DNA of 31,228 nt, from the IMG/VR virus record IMGVR_UViG_3300034374_005350, positions 1 through 31,228 of that record. One strand, 5' to 3'. The position numbers were made by a program, and so were the translations under genes. This document shows positions 7,231 to 13,279 of the stretch, piece after piece. The notes under the pieces were generated by a model. It ran no database searches and was not told the origin of the DNA. It saw only the letters and a list, made by a program, of their open reading frames with translations. Within the stretch, counting starts at the first letter, position 1, and each line of letters begins with the position of its first letter. The stretch comes from a virus.

Positions 7231-7688
7231 TAGGCCATGAATTTAGTGGGTGCATCAAGCCACCCGTTATCACAATAGATATTCTTAATAGCACGCACAG
7301 CACGAAGGAACACGGCAAGCGTTTCCAACTCGCGCAACTCTGCGCCCATAAGGGTGTTGCTATCGTACATAGCAAGCACCTTGTCGTTGTAGTACATGAC
7401 TACACCATCTGCCGATAGGTCAAGAAGGTGTAGTGCATCACTACTGAGCCACAACTTTGTCAGCACATTCTTAACAGCGATTGTAGCCGAGTCATCTTCC
7501 TCTCTTGTACGCAATAGAATAGCCATAGCGACTCGAACCTCATGCATATCAAGTGACGTATCTAATACATGAACCGACCGCGAGGGTTGAGAAGTAAACG
7601 AGAAGAAGGAACGGGCCATAGAGTACAACCCACGCAAAAATTTCCATGAGGAAGTGAGGCTTTCGTTTAGGTTTGAAATCGTTTTCAT
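7230..7688 (-). CDS. Hypothetical protein, 152 aa
   Basis: I do not recognise it. The N-terminus is Ser/Phe-rich and the middle is helical (VRVAMAILLRTREEDD, then AVKNVLTKLWLSSDALHLLDLS). There is a beta hairpin (GVVMYYNDKVLAMYD) and a C-terminal helical pair (RELETLAVFLRAVRAI). It is linked by start/stop overlaps to the genes on both sides, which argues that it is translated. Confidence 0.6.
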   Translation of the reverse strand: MKTISNLNESLTSSWKFLRGLYSMARSFFSFTSQPSRSVHVLDTSLDMHEVRVAMAILLRTREEDDSATIAVKNVLTKLWLSSDALHLLDLSADGVVMYYNDKVLAMYDSNTLMGAELRELETLAVFLRAVRAIKNIYCDNGWLDAPTKFMA

Positions 7689-7876
7689 TGTGCATCTTTA
7701 TAGTTTTGAAGCGTTGATATAAGGGCAACCTCTAATGCGTCTATCTTCTGCATCAGTACAGTTGCCTTGATTTGAATGAGGGAATTGTCCATTGTGTTGG
7801 CGTAGTCAAGGACGACCTGTGCGGCCGCCCTCATACTACCCAGGTCACTCCCTATCTGTTGAACGACCTTACTCAT
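7685..7876 (-). CDS. Small helical protein, 63 aa
   Basis: The product is almost entirely alpha-helical with heptad-like spacing of Leu, Ile and Val (VVLDYANTMDNSLIQIKATV), consistent with a short coiled coil. No family is recognised. It overlaps both neighbours by 4 bases (ATGA-type), so it is part of a run of coupled genes. Confidence 0.55.
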   Translation of the reverse strand: MSKVVQQIGSDLGSMRAAAQVVLDYANTMDNSLIQIKATVLMQKIDALEVALISTLQNYKDAQ

Positions 7877-8403
7877 ACAGCACCAAGGATAACGTCAAGG
7901 TCATCTACTGATGCCTCATACTCATCCAACTGTTCCATGTACGTATCGTACTGCGAGGCCAGTTCATCCACAGTCTTCGGCTCAAGTGCAGTATACACAC
8001 CCTTGCCGTTGAACCTACGCACAAGCGACATCACGTCGCCATCTTGGTTGATGAATGCGTAGTCATTTCCCAACAGTTCAACAGCCTTCTCGCTGTTGCT
8101 TAATGGCCTAATGATGACCTTGCTAAACTCATCCTTGAGTGTATCGGATATGTTGAACAGCATCTCTCGCCTTACGCGCGGTTCATCCGTTACATACAGC
8201 ACCTCCGTGCCGTCTGGTACGTACCGTGTAGCAAGTTCTGTACGTACAAGTTGACGTGCGCTTGCCTCCGATTCTGCGTAAGCCATCAGTGTGGTTACGC
8301 TTGGCTCTCCTTGTGGGGCTACTCTGTTCTTCACCCCACGGCTTCCCTCTCCGGTAAACGGATTGGGGATAGTGATAATAAATTGCTTCATGTCCATGAG
8401 CAT
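7873..8403 (-). CDS. Hypothetical protein, 176 aa
   Basis: No family is recognised. It begins with a possible beta strand (MKQFIITIPNPF). Met5 at 8391 is an equally good start. A central mixed region (VLYVTDEPRVRREML) and an acidic helical C-terminus (YDTYMEQLDEYEASVDDLD) follow. A small alpha/beta fold is plausible. It is the first gene after a non-coding gap of about 80 bases with a GC-rich hairpin and is coupled to the 63-aa gene downstream. Confidence 0.58.
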   Translation of the reverse strand: MLMDMKQFIITIPNPFTGEGSRGVKNRVAPQGEPSVTTLMAYAESEASARQLVRTELATRYVPDGTEVLYVTDEPRVRREMLFNISDTLKDEFSKVIIRPLSNSEKAVELLGNDYAFINQDGDVMSLVRRFNGKGVYTALEPKTVDELASQYDTYMEQLDEYEASVDDLDVILGAV

Positions 8404-8457
8404 AATGTATTAGGCGTGTGCAGGTATCCGGTCATACCTACTCACCGGTTGATTGCC

Positions 8458-8476
8458 TACCCGGAGCCGGCGGGTA
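8458..8476. repeat. Intergenic hairpin
   Basis: TACCCG and CGGGTA form a perfect 6-bp stem around a 7-base loop in the 80-base gap between two leftward genes. There is no T-run on either side, so it is not a standard intrinsic terminator. An mRNA-stabilising or processing role is possible. Confidence 0.4.
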
Positions 8477-8483
8477 TTTCATG

Positions 8484-8744
8484 TTATTCAGGTAACAGTT
8501 TTATAACCTCATCAAAGATTATCCCTTCGGAATTGTACCCTTTGATGTGGCCTTCATGAAATCCGTGGATTTCAATCCCGGCACTCTCAAGCATTGTAAT
8601 ATCCAAGCCCAAGTTTTCCTTCACGAATTCCAAAGCATCTGCTTCAGTCATGAAGAACATTACATTCCCATTGTCTTTTAGCACATACTCATAGGGGTTT
8701 ATGGATATGCCGTTTATGTGTCGTCTAATTGAATACAGAGCCAT
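8484..8744 (-). CDS. Hypothetical protein, 86 aa
   Basis: A small alpha/beta product: NPYEYVLKDNGNVMFFMTEA, then a helix (DALEFVKENLGL) and a C-terminal strand-helix. The 'L.D.G.VM.F.T..DA..F' pattern recalls small phage proteins in which a strand pair precedes a helix; I cannot name the family. It overlaps the upstream 98-aa gene by 20 bases and ends 8 bases before the hairpin at 8458-8476. Confidence 0.6.
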   Translation of the reverse strand: MALYSIRRHINGISINPYEYVLKDNGNVMFFMTEADALEFVKENLGLDITMLESAGIEIHGFHEGHIKGYNSEGIIFDEVIKLLPE

Positions 8745-9021
8745 TGCTTCTTGATTTAATAATTTCTATACGCAGAGCGAACGCACTCTCTCGTTGGAAT
8801 ACAGCCATGTACTCACCCTTGATAAGTTGCGTCCGTCCACCAATCTGGTTAATTCTTTTCCTTGCAATGTTAAAGGCATCAGGTCGTTCAAACTCTGACA
8901 CTCTCAACACGCTTGACCAAGGCGCAGCGAGGCGTGATGCCCCGCTACCCTTGCTTACGCCCATTCGTATGATGGTGAACTCCTTCTTGAAGGCCGACAC
9001 CGGAACTTTAGAACAAGTCAT
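8725..9021 (-). CDS. Hypothetical protein, 98 aa
   Basis: The start is placed at the ATG at 9021 (MTCSKVPVSAFKKEF), which gives a 14-base overlap with the glutaminase gene upstream; a longer form from 9063 would overlap by 56 bases. The product is basic with alternating strands (FTIIRMGVSKG, RIEIIKSRSNG) and one central helix (FNIARKRINQIGG). No family is recognised. Immediate proximity to the amidotransferase makes it a possible accessory of that pathway, on position alone. Confidence 0.5.
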   Translation of the reverse strand: MTCSKVPVSAFKKEFTIIRMGVSKGSGASRLAAPWSSVLRVSEFERPDAFNIARKRINQIGGRTQLIKGEYMAVFQRESAFALRIEIIKSRSNGSVFN

Positions 9022-9928
9022 CAGCCGAAGATTTAAAGGTGTCACTATCGTAGTCGTACTCATCCCACAATTTCATCACGTCATCAACGGCCTCGGGTAT
9101 ATAGCAGTAGCACTCGGTGCATTCTGCGTCATAGTTAACAGCGACTGCCTCCTTACATTGGGGACAGTGGTACATTCTTTCTGTTGCTTGTAGGTTGGAA
9201 TGGTACATTCCATCCTTGCCTCCCTTGACAAAGGAGTCGGTATACTTGGAAGGCCAAACGGACTGTTGCTTGTTGCCTCCGTCCCATCCACCTGTCCATG
9301 CGTCCAGGTCGTAGTCATCATTCGTGTCCTTGTACACAGCGGTACTGCCGTAGTAACGCACAGCCTTGCTGTGGCTGTCATTGCTGAACCAATTCTCGCC
9401 AATCCATTGGCCCTTGTCCTCATTGAAGATGCGGAAGTCACCGGTGCTGTCAAGGAACACCAACTTGTTAGACACACCAAGGTACATATAGATAGCATCC
9501 TCCACGAAGGGAATGTCAAGCATCTCGCACGTGGTCATGCCGGGCATAGACGACAGCAGTTCGGTGAACTCTGCCGTGTCGCTCTTGTCCTTACTGCCGA
9601 AGCCTGTGATGACACCATTGTGGATAAGACCAAGGTCGGGTGACACAAAGAACGGGTGTAGGAACTCATCGGTGAAACCGTGAGTCGCAATGCGGAAGTG
9701 CAACAGCATAGGCACGTCACCCATGCTTGACTTGATGTCCACGTAGCGTTGATAGAACTTGTCAAAGTTCTGGGAACTGTTGACAAAAGAGTCATTGCCG
9801 AACTTCTCGGCAACAAGAACACCATCGGATAGGTACAGCATACCTGCACCATCGTCATTGTTGTTCCAACAATTTTGCAGTTTTTTCTTGGGCAACTGCT
9901 TACCGCCATTCAAAATCGCAATACACAT
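9008..9928 (-). CDS. Class II glutamine amidotransferase (Ntn glutaminase) with C-terminal zinc ribbon
   Basis: The start at 9928 gives MCIAIL: Met removal exposes Cys2, the nucleophile of Ntn-type glutaminases that release ammonia from glutamine. Further family motifs in order: HFRIATHG at 77-84 (R79 binds the substrate carboxylate), LIHNGVITGFGS at 101-112 (N104-G105 oxyanion hole), and SDTAEF at 116-121 (D117). The domain spans roughly residues 2-200. A second half carries CPQC (255-258) and CTEC (270-273), a probable zinc ribbon, then an acidic tail. No synthetase domain is fused, so a separate acceptor enzyme is expected. The gene directly upstream, an amidoligase separated by 63 bases and one hairpin, is the obvious candidate. 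Confidence 0.88.
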   Translation of the reverse strand: MCIAILNGGKQLPKKKLQNCWNNNDDGAGMLYLSDGVLVAEKFGNDSFVNSSQNFDKFYQRYVDIKSSMGDVPMLLHFRIATHGFTDEFLHPFFVSPDLGLIHNGVITGFGSKDKSDTAEFTELLSSMPGMTTCEMLDIPFVEDAIYMYLGVSNKLVFLDSTGDFRIFNEDKGQWIGENWFSNDSHSKAVRYYGSTAVYKDTNDDYDLDAWTGGWDGGNKQQSVWPSKYTDSFVKGGKDGMYHSNLQATERMYHCPQCKEAVAVNYDAECTECYCYIPEAVDDVMKLWDEYDYDSDTFKSSADDLF

Positions 9929-9948
9929 AGGCAATCGGGTATTGTGGT

Positions 9949-9971
9949 AGGTGGGGCATAGCACCCCACCT
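9949..9971 (-). repeat. Hairpin between amidoligase and glutaminase genes
   Basis: AGGTGGGG and CCCCACCT pair perfectly (8 bp) around a 7-base loop in the 63-base gap between the two genes. No T-run follows on the coding strand, so read-through is expected. The hairpin may protect or process the message and set relative expression. Confidence 0.5.
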
Positions 9972-9991
9972 CACCGGGTTAAACTAAATTC

Positions 9992-11647
9992 TTATCGGCG
10001 AACCAACGCTTCACTCTGAAGGTGGTCGTTCGTACTGAAAGCATCAGTAAGTCGGGTGAAACCGTAGGTTACTGCGGGCAGTAAGGTTTCAACCGGTACA
10101 CGCTTACGCTTACTGGTGGTGATGAAGGTCTTGAACAAGACACCCTCACCCTTTGTACCTACCATGTAGGTATTGAACAGGTCATCAGCGAACTGTGCAT
10201 ACATAGAAGTGATGCGCAGAATCTTGTCATCGCTGTACACCTTGGAAAGGTGACGATACAACTTACTCTTGCTGTTGGTCAGCATACGAAGTATGGCCAT
10301 CGGTGTCGCACCCGGTGTCATTTCAGTGACACCCTCACACATGATACGCACCAGGTCACGACGCCATAGCAACGTAGTCACGTCGGGAACGGCAGAGAAG
10401 ATGCGGAACTCTACGACACGACCACGAACGGCAACGGCTTGGTACTTGCCGCCATTCTTGTATGCGTCAATAGTTTTCTTGGCGTGAGAGTAGTCACGTG
10501 TCATACGACCGGGGTACAGCGCAAGGAGCAAGGGTATCCACCCTTGAACCTTGTTAAAGATTTGCTCTGAACCCATATTGGAGTGGCCAAGATTGATATG
10601 ACCACCACAACTACGTGAGTAGTCACCGTTGATGTGCGTTCGTACAACAGGGTTTTCAACCCCACTACGCTTGTCCTTCTCAAGGGCATCGCCATACAAG
10701 GCAAAGACCGGGCTAACGAACTCATAGCCGGAGTAGTCGCAAAGCGAAGAGTCGGACTCCCGCGCCCACAAGGTGTAGTCACAGTCGTCAAGGTCATACA
10801 TATCAAGCGCACCCTGGTCTTCCTTCTCTACCTCAAAGCCAATAGTGAAGCCGACGTTATACTTTGAAGCCTCGTCCATCGTGTGGCGTGGGCCATCGTG
10901 GTATTCGTGACGCTGCTCACGTGGCTCCTCATCAAGGTGGTACTCACCATCTCTATCCCAATGGAAGATGCAGTCACCAACGTCATCGTAGTGGTACCAA
11001 AGGCCATCGTCCTCGCAATATCTACCATGGTCATGGTAGTCCATCTCACCCTCGTGACATCCGCTCTCCATGTAGAGCAAGTCAAAGTGATTTTTGTACA
11101 CAACGTCACCATCAACCACCTCAACGAAGTTGTCCTCATTGTACTCACTGCGGAGAACGACTACCTCGGTCTTTGAAGAACCATAGTTACATGACAGCGT
11201 ATGGCGCAAGTCAGAACGGCGTATACGCACCGGGCCTACCTGTTCTACCTCATCAAGTTTGGCTAACATACCCTCGTGTCCCGAAGGGAAGGTCAGCCGA
11301 ATGTAGTCACCCAAGTCATCATCGGCAACCACATTGCCGTTATAGTCAAGAGCCTCTATCTTTCCGTCATCATCACGACCGGAAATAAGCCACTCTTGCG
11401 CCCATGTATACTGCATAGCGTCCTGTACGGTACGCATATTGTCCGAAGGACAAGTAAAAATCTCAAGCCGATAACGGAGTTGAGTGTAATCTACCACGTT
11501 TCTCACGCGATATGTCGCGCCAGTGACTTGTGATGCTTTCCCCATAGTGTCGTTAAGGAACAAGCCACCGGAGCCACAATGTGTTTCCCACGTCATCGGT
11601 GACAATGGCGTGATGCGAACTATGTCGCCTACATTATACAACTGCAT
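9992..11647 (-). CDS. Amidoligase (glutamine-synthetase-like COOH-NH2 ligase)
   Basis: Amidoligases of this fold form amide bonds between a carboxylate and an amine using ATP. In numbering from the ATG at 11647 (551 aa): an SH3-like barrel start (QLYNVGDIVRITPLSP, 2-17); a His/Cys/Asp-rich segment at about 197-250 that may bind metal; then the ligase core, with GFTIGFEVEKED (266-277), GYEFVSPVF (307-315), CGGHINLGHS (347-356), YPGRMTRDYSHAKK (378-391), a KY at 401-402, and VVEFRIFSAV (411-420) with RR at 429-430. These correspond to the acidic metal/ATP-binding and Arg positions of the Amidoligase_2 family. Other starts are possible (ATG at 11722, TTG at 11809). It is followed by the glutaminase, which could supply ammonia or cleave a gamma-glutamyl product. 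Confidence 0.85.
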   Translation of the reverse strand: MQLYNVGDIVRITPLSPMTWETHCGSGGLFLNDTMGKASQVTGATYRVRNVVDYTQLRYRLEIFTCPSDNMRTVQDAMQYTWAQEWLISGRDDDGKIEALDYNGNVVADDDLGDYIRLTFPSGHEGMLAKLDEVEQVGPVRIRRSDLRHTLSCNYGSSKTEVVVLRSEYNEDNFVEVVDGDVVYKNHFDLLYMESGCHEGEMDYHDHGRYCEDDGLWYHYDDVGDCIFHWDRDGEYHLDEEPREQRHEYHDGPRHTMDEASKYNVGFTIGFEVEKEDQGALDMYDLDDCDYTLWARESDSSLCDYSGYEFVSPVFALYGDALEKDKRSGVENPVVRTHINGDYSRSCGGHINLGHSNMGSEQIFNKVQGWIPLLLALYPGRMTRDYSHAKKTIDAYKNGGKYQAVAVRGRVVEFRIFSAVPDVTTLLWRRDLVRIMCEGVTEMTPGATPMAILRMLTNSKSKLYRHLSKVYSDDKILRITSMYAQFADDLFNTYMVGTKGEGVLFKTFITTSKRKRVPVETLLPAVTYGFTRLTDAFSTNDHLQSEALVRR

Positions 11648-11691
11648 AAGCAATTCGGATTTGGTTATTACTCTGCCCTCTTTGGGCTTCG

Positions 11692-11804
11692 TAGTGGACT
11701 GCTTGGTCACGAACCAACGCATAGCATACTCATTGTCTAACCTATAACACACAACGCAGTGTGAGTACCTATGGGCAGTCCGTTTATTCGGTGTGGTCAC
11801 CACC
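11692..11804 (-). promoter_or_regulatory. Structured leader element, copy 1 (upstream of amidoligase)
   Basis: On the minus strand the element opens with GGTGGTGACCACACC, then GGACTGC, an interior of about 70 bases, then TGGTTCGTGACCAAGCAGTCC. GGACTGC (11775-11781) pairs with GCAGTCC (11696-11702). Inside, CATAG/CTATG and TACTCA/TGAGTA stack, with a CACAC/GTGTG hairpin, so a branched fold is possible. The flanks are nearly identical to copy 2 at 12213-12300 while the interior differs. It lies between the promoter-like block at 11840-11901 and the amidoligase ATG. It may be an RNA regulator or a protein-binding site. Upstream in-frame starts would make its 3' part coding. Confidence 0.6.
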
Positions 11805-11839
11805 GCCAACCTCGGAAGGTCGCCATCAAATCATCGGTA

Positions 11840-11901
11840 CAAAGTAATGTCACCAATGTTACTTGAATGTTGTGTCAATGTTATTAAATCGTTAAGTTTT
11901 A
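11840..11901 (-). promoter_or_regulatory. Promoter-like block A with AACATT repeats
   Basis: On the minus strand, AACATT occurs three times at exact 11-base spacing (ending at 11855, 11866 and 11877), followed by TTACTTTG (11847-11840). The last differs from the Bacteroidota -7 box TAnnTTTG at one base. The 33 bases at 11869-11901 match 13024-13056 at 31 positions. Transcription from here would read the copy 1 leader and the amidoligase. The repeats look like activator or repressor sites on one face of the helix. Confidence 0.55.
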
Positions 11902-11914
11902 ACAAGTTAAAACT
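11895..11914. repeat. AT-rich hairpin upstream of promoter block A
   Basis: AGTTTTAAC and GTTAAAACT form a 9-bp stem with a 2-base loop, just after the stop of the 43-aa gene. A matching hairpin with the same outer bases but another loop lies at 13050-13069 beside promoter block B. It could end upstream transcription or form part of the regulatory site; no clear U-tract follows. Confidence 0.45.
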
Positions 11915-11918
11915 CATG

Positions 11919-12050
11919 TTACGCGCGTGTCATACGTGTACGTACATATGTATGTACATATGCCGTGAGTACAGCCATGCCTACGACCATGCCCGTCCCT
12001 ATACCCATGACGGCTAATGGGTTTGCTACATTCATACTTAATTCGTACAT
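11919..12050 (-). CDS. Small membrane protein, 43 aa
   Basis: The frame opens MYELSMNVANPLAVMGIGTG and continues through a Gly/Met/Val-rich hydrophobic run to about residue 36 (one predicted transmembrane helix, residues 11-36). It ends with a basic tail (RTRMTRA), which predicts the tail inside. Its ATG lies one base after the stop of the 53-aa gene. Function is unknown; single-span microproteins of this kind often act on host membrane proteins or lysis, but no evidence picks either. Confidence 0.55.
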   Translation of the reverse strand: MYELSMNVANPLAVMGIGTGMVVGMAVLTAYVHTYVRTRMTRA

Positions 12051-12051
12051 A

Positions 12052-12213
12052 TCAATTCAACAGCGATTTAATTAGTCCAAGGTCAACAGTTCCGTACTTG
12101 TCATGCACCTTATTCAGGTACGTCTGGGCAGTAATGAACTCGGTCATACTGCGGGGGTTCTGGTACGCCACAAGTGCTTCACGAATGGCGTCAATTTCAG
12201 TTTTCACTCTCAT
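12052..12213 (-). CDS. Small helical protein, 53 aa
   Basis: The frame begins MRVKTEIDAIREALVAYQNP and ends in TGA at 12052. It is charged and helical; no family is recognised. Its ATG lies immediately 3' of leader element copy 2, at the position where copy 1 has ACG instead of ATG. The in-frame codons just before the ATG, reading RWFVTKPST, match RWFVTKQST at the same place in copy 1, so a non-AUG extension is possible. Confidence 0.55.
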   Translation of the reverse strand: MRVKTEIDAIREALVAYQNPRSMTEFITAQTYLNKVHDKYGTVDLGLIKSLLN

Positions 12214-12300
12214 AGTGGACGGCTTGGTCACGAACCATCGTACAACAGGGCATAGTTATGCCCTTTGTAGGCCGTCCGTTTTTGGGGTGTGGTCACCACC
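12213..12300 (-). promoter_or_regulatory. Structured leader element, copy 2 (upstream of 53-aa gene)
   Basis: On the minus strand: GGTGGTGACCACACC, then GGACGGC, an inner hairpin, then TGGTTCGTGACCAAGCCGTCC. GGACGGC (12271-12277) pairs with GCCGTCC (12217-12223). Copy 1 has GGACTGC/GCAGTCC, so one pair changes from G-C to T-A on both sides. The inner hairpin at 12241-12269 has TACAA/TTGTA and an 8-bp stem AGGGCATA/TATGCCCT with a 2-base loop. The compensatory change favours a conserved RNA or DNA fold over chance similarity. Confidence 0.6.
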
Positions 12301-12314
12301 CATTCCCATAAGTC

Positions 12315-12330
12315 CGGGGCTTTAGCCCCG
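12315..12330. repeat. GC-rich hairpin at the end of the 82-aa gene
   Basis: CGGGGC and GCCCCG form a 6-bp stem with loop TTTA, covering the stop codon of the 82-aa gene. There is no T-run. It could slow ribosome or polymerase passage before leader copy 2. Confidence 0.4.
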
Positions 12331-12570
12331 CTTTGCTCTGCGCTCTGCCCTTTGGGCAACTCTGCGCTCCTCTCTGCGGTCAAGGCCGGAGGCCAGGCGC
12401 ATCTCTACGGCATCAGCCGTTCGCTTACCCCACACTTTGCGGGCCGTGCTACGGGCCTTTGTAAGTCCTACGGACTTGAACAGGCCGTCCATTCCTACGT
12501 CGGGTGAAACCCGAACTACACAATCAGTACCCCACTTTGTGGGGTTGGATACGGTCTTGTACTTACTCAT
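12322..12570 (-). CDS. Basic hypothetical protein, 82 aa, hairpin-rich coding sequence
   Basis: The frame starts MSKYKTVSNPTKWGTDCVVR and ends with an Arg/Ala-rich helix (LDRREERRVAQRAERRAKRG). It is very basic, suggesting nucleic-acid binding. Its ATG sits inside the last codons of the 32-aa gene (8-base overlap), supporting translation. The DNA holds at least six perfect short hairpins (for example at 12346-12358, 12384-12394, 12463-12477, 12500-12514 and 12529-12545), more than expected for ordinary coding sequence. It may therefore be partly a structural DNA region with a fortuitous frame. No family is recognised. Confidence 0.45.
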   Translation of the reverse strand: MSKYKTVSNPTKWGTDCVVRVSPDVGMDGLFKSVGLTKARSTARKVWGKRTADAVEMRLASGLDRREERRVAQRAERRAKRG

Positions 12571-12661
12571 GCTTTCCGTGCTTTAGGGGCAGTATGAGGA
12601 GTGCCTTGCATAAGGCAAGGACACCTCCCACACATACAGCGGTCATACATACACTACCCAT
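12563..12661 (-). CDS. Membrane micropeptide, 32 aa
   Basis: The frame begins MGSVCMTAVCVGGVLALCKA and continues LLILPLKHGKHE. It is nearly all hydrophobic to residue 26 (one transmembrane helix, three cysteines) with a basic end. The start overlaps the stop of the 96-aa gene by one base (TGATG) and the end overlaps the next gene by 8 bases. Both overlaps fit this operon's pattern, but at this length the call is tentative. Confidence 0.4.
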   Translation of the reverse strand: MGSVCMTAVCVGGVLALCKALLILPLKHGKHE

Positions 12662-12951
12662 CAGTCCTCAAGGGGTGAGTAGGTTGGGAACATTCCATCG
12701 GTCATGCAGTCGGTGAAGGCCACCTTCCGAGCCTTGGAGGAGAGATAAATCTCTCCTGCTGTACGTACCTCTGCGGCGAAGTCAGGTGCAGTGCGGATGG
12801 CTGCATATGCACCCTGCAAGAGTGACGTGTGATGAGCGAAGGAAGCGAAGGCTTGAGTATCAAGGAAGTCCTGATACAAGTTCTCAACGAAGTCAATGCC
12901 CATCACGCTCTCAAGGCGGGCAAGGATGGAAGCGGTTTTCTGTGAGGCCAT
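12661..12951 (-). CDS. Hypothetical helical protein, 96 aa
   Basis: The likely start is the ATG at 12951 (MASQKTASILARLESVMGID), about 45 bases from promoter block B; an extended frame to 13011 would include promoter sequence. It is helical with alanine-rich stretches (LLQGAYAAIRTAPDFAAEV) and no recognised family. It is the first gene of the small leftward cluster, with the 32-aa and 82-aa genes coupled behind it. An inverted repeat with a 9-bp stem and 2-base loop (12738-12757) lies in its coding sequence. Confidence 0.58.
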   Translation of the reverse strand: MASQKTASILARLESVMGIDFVENLYQDFLDTQAFASFAHHTSLLQGAYAAIRTAPDFAAEVRTAGEIYLSSKARKVAFTDCMTDGMFPTYSPLED

Positions 12952-12994
12952 GGTCAAGGGGGTTTTGGTTAGACAATTCGGCTGAAACACATTG

Positions 12995-13056
12995 CAAAGC
13001 AATAGCATCAATGTTAAGTGGAAGTTGTGTTAATGTTATTAAATTGTTAAGTTTTA
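12995..13056 (-). promoter_or_regulatory. Promoter-like block B with AACATT repeats
   Basis: On the minus strand this holds the same 33-base segment as block A (13024-13056, two differences). AACATT ends at 13032 and 13010 (22 bases, two helical turns) with a degenerate copy between. TTGCTTTG follows (13002-12995), again one base from TAnnTTTG and again followed by a purine-rich start region. It would drive the 96-aa gene cluster. Duplication suggests that the two leftward units are co-regulated. Confidence 0.55.
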
Positions 13057-13069
13057 CATTCGTAAAACT
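13050..13069. repeat. AT-rich hairpin upstream of promoter block B
   Basis: AGTTTTAC and GTAAAACT form an 8-bp stem around ATTC. It is the counterpart of the hairpin at 11895-11914: same outer bases, different inner pairs and loop, with pairing preserved. Confidence 0.45.
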
Positions 13070-13279
13070 CTACGTATGAGCGTGTTACACAGGCACACAC
13101 GCGCGCTGGGAGGGTGATACCCTCCCTCCCTAATAACTTATCTTACCCTTTTCCCCGTACGTGTGAGGTGTGATGAGGGCCGACCGAGAAAGTCCCCTCG
13201 CCCGTTGAGCAAGGCATTGCCTTGCGAAGGCATAGGCGTAGCCCGGACAGCGGACACACACGCACCTTGATTCCGAAGG

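Noticed and set aside
10864-11388. A 174-codon plus-strand open frame and several others opposite the amidoligase
   Set aside because: His/Pro/Arg/Ser-biased translation with no fold-like pattern; it lies wholly opposite the amidoligase, whose motifs are clear.
12301-12351. Insertion-sequence or att-site explanation for the duplicated leader elements
   Set aside because: No transposase or integrase in the window, no target-site duplication, and the interiors of the copies are unrelated.
13108-13134. G-quadruplex on the minus strand
   Set aside because: Only three adjacent G3 runs before the sequence folds into a strong hairpin with its own complement.
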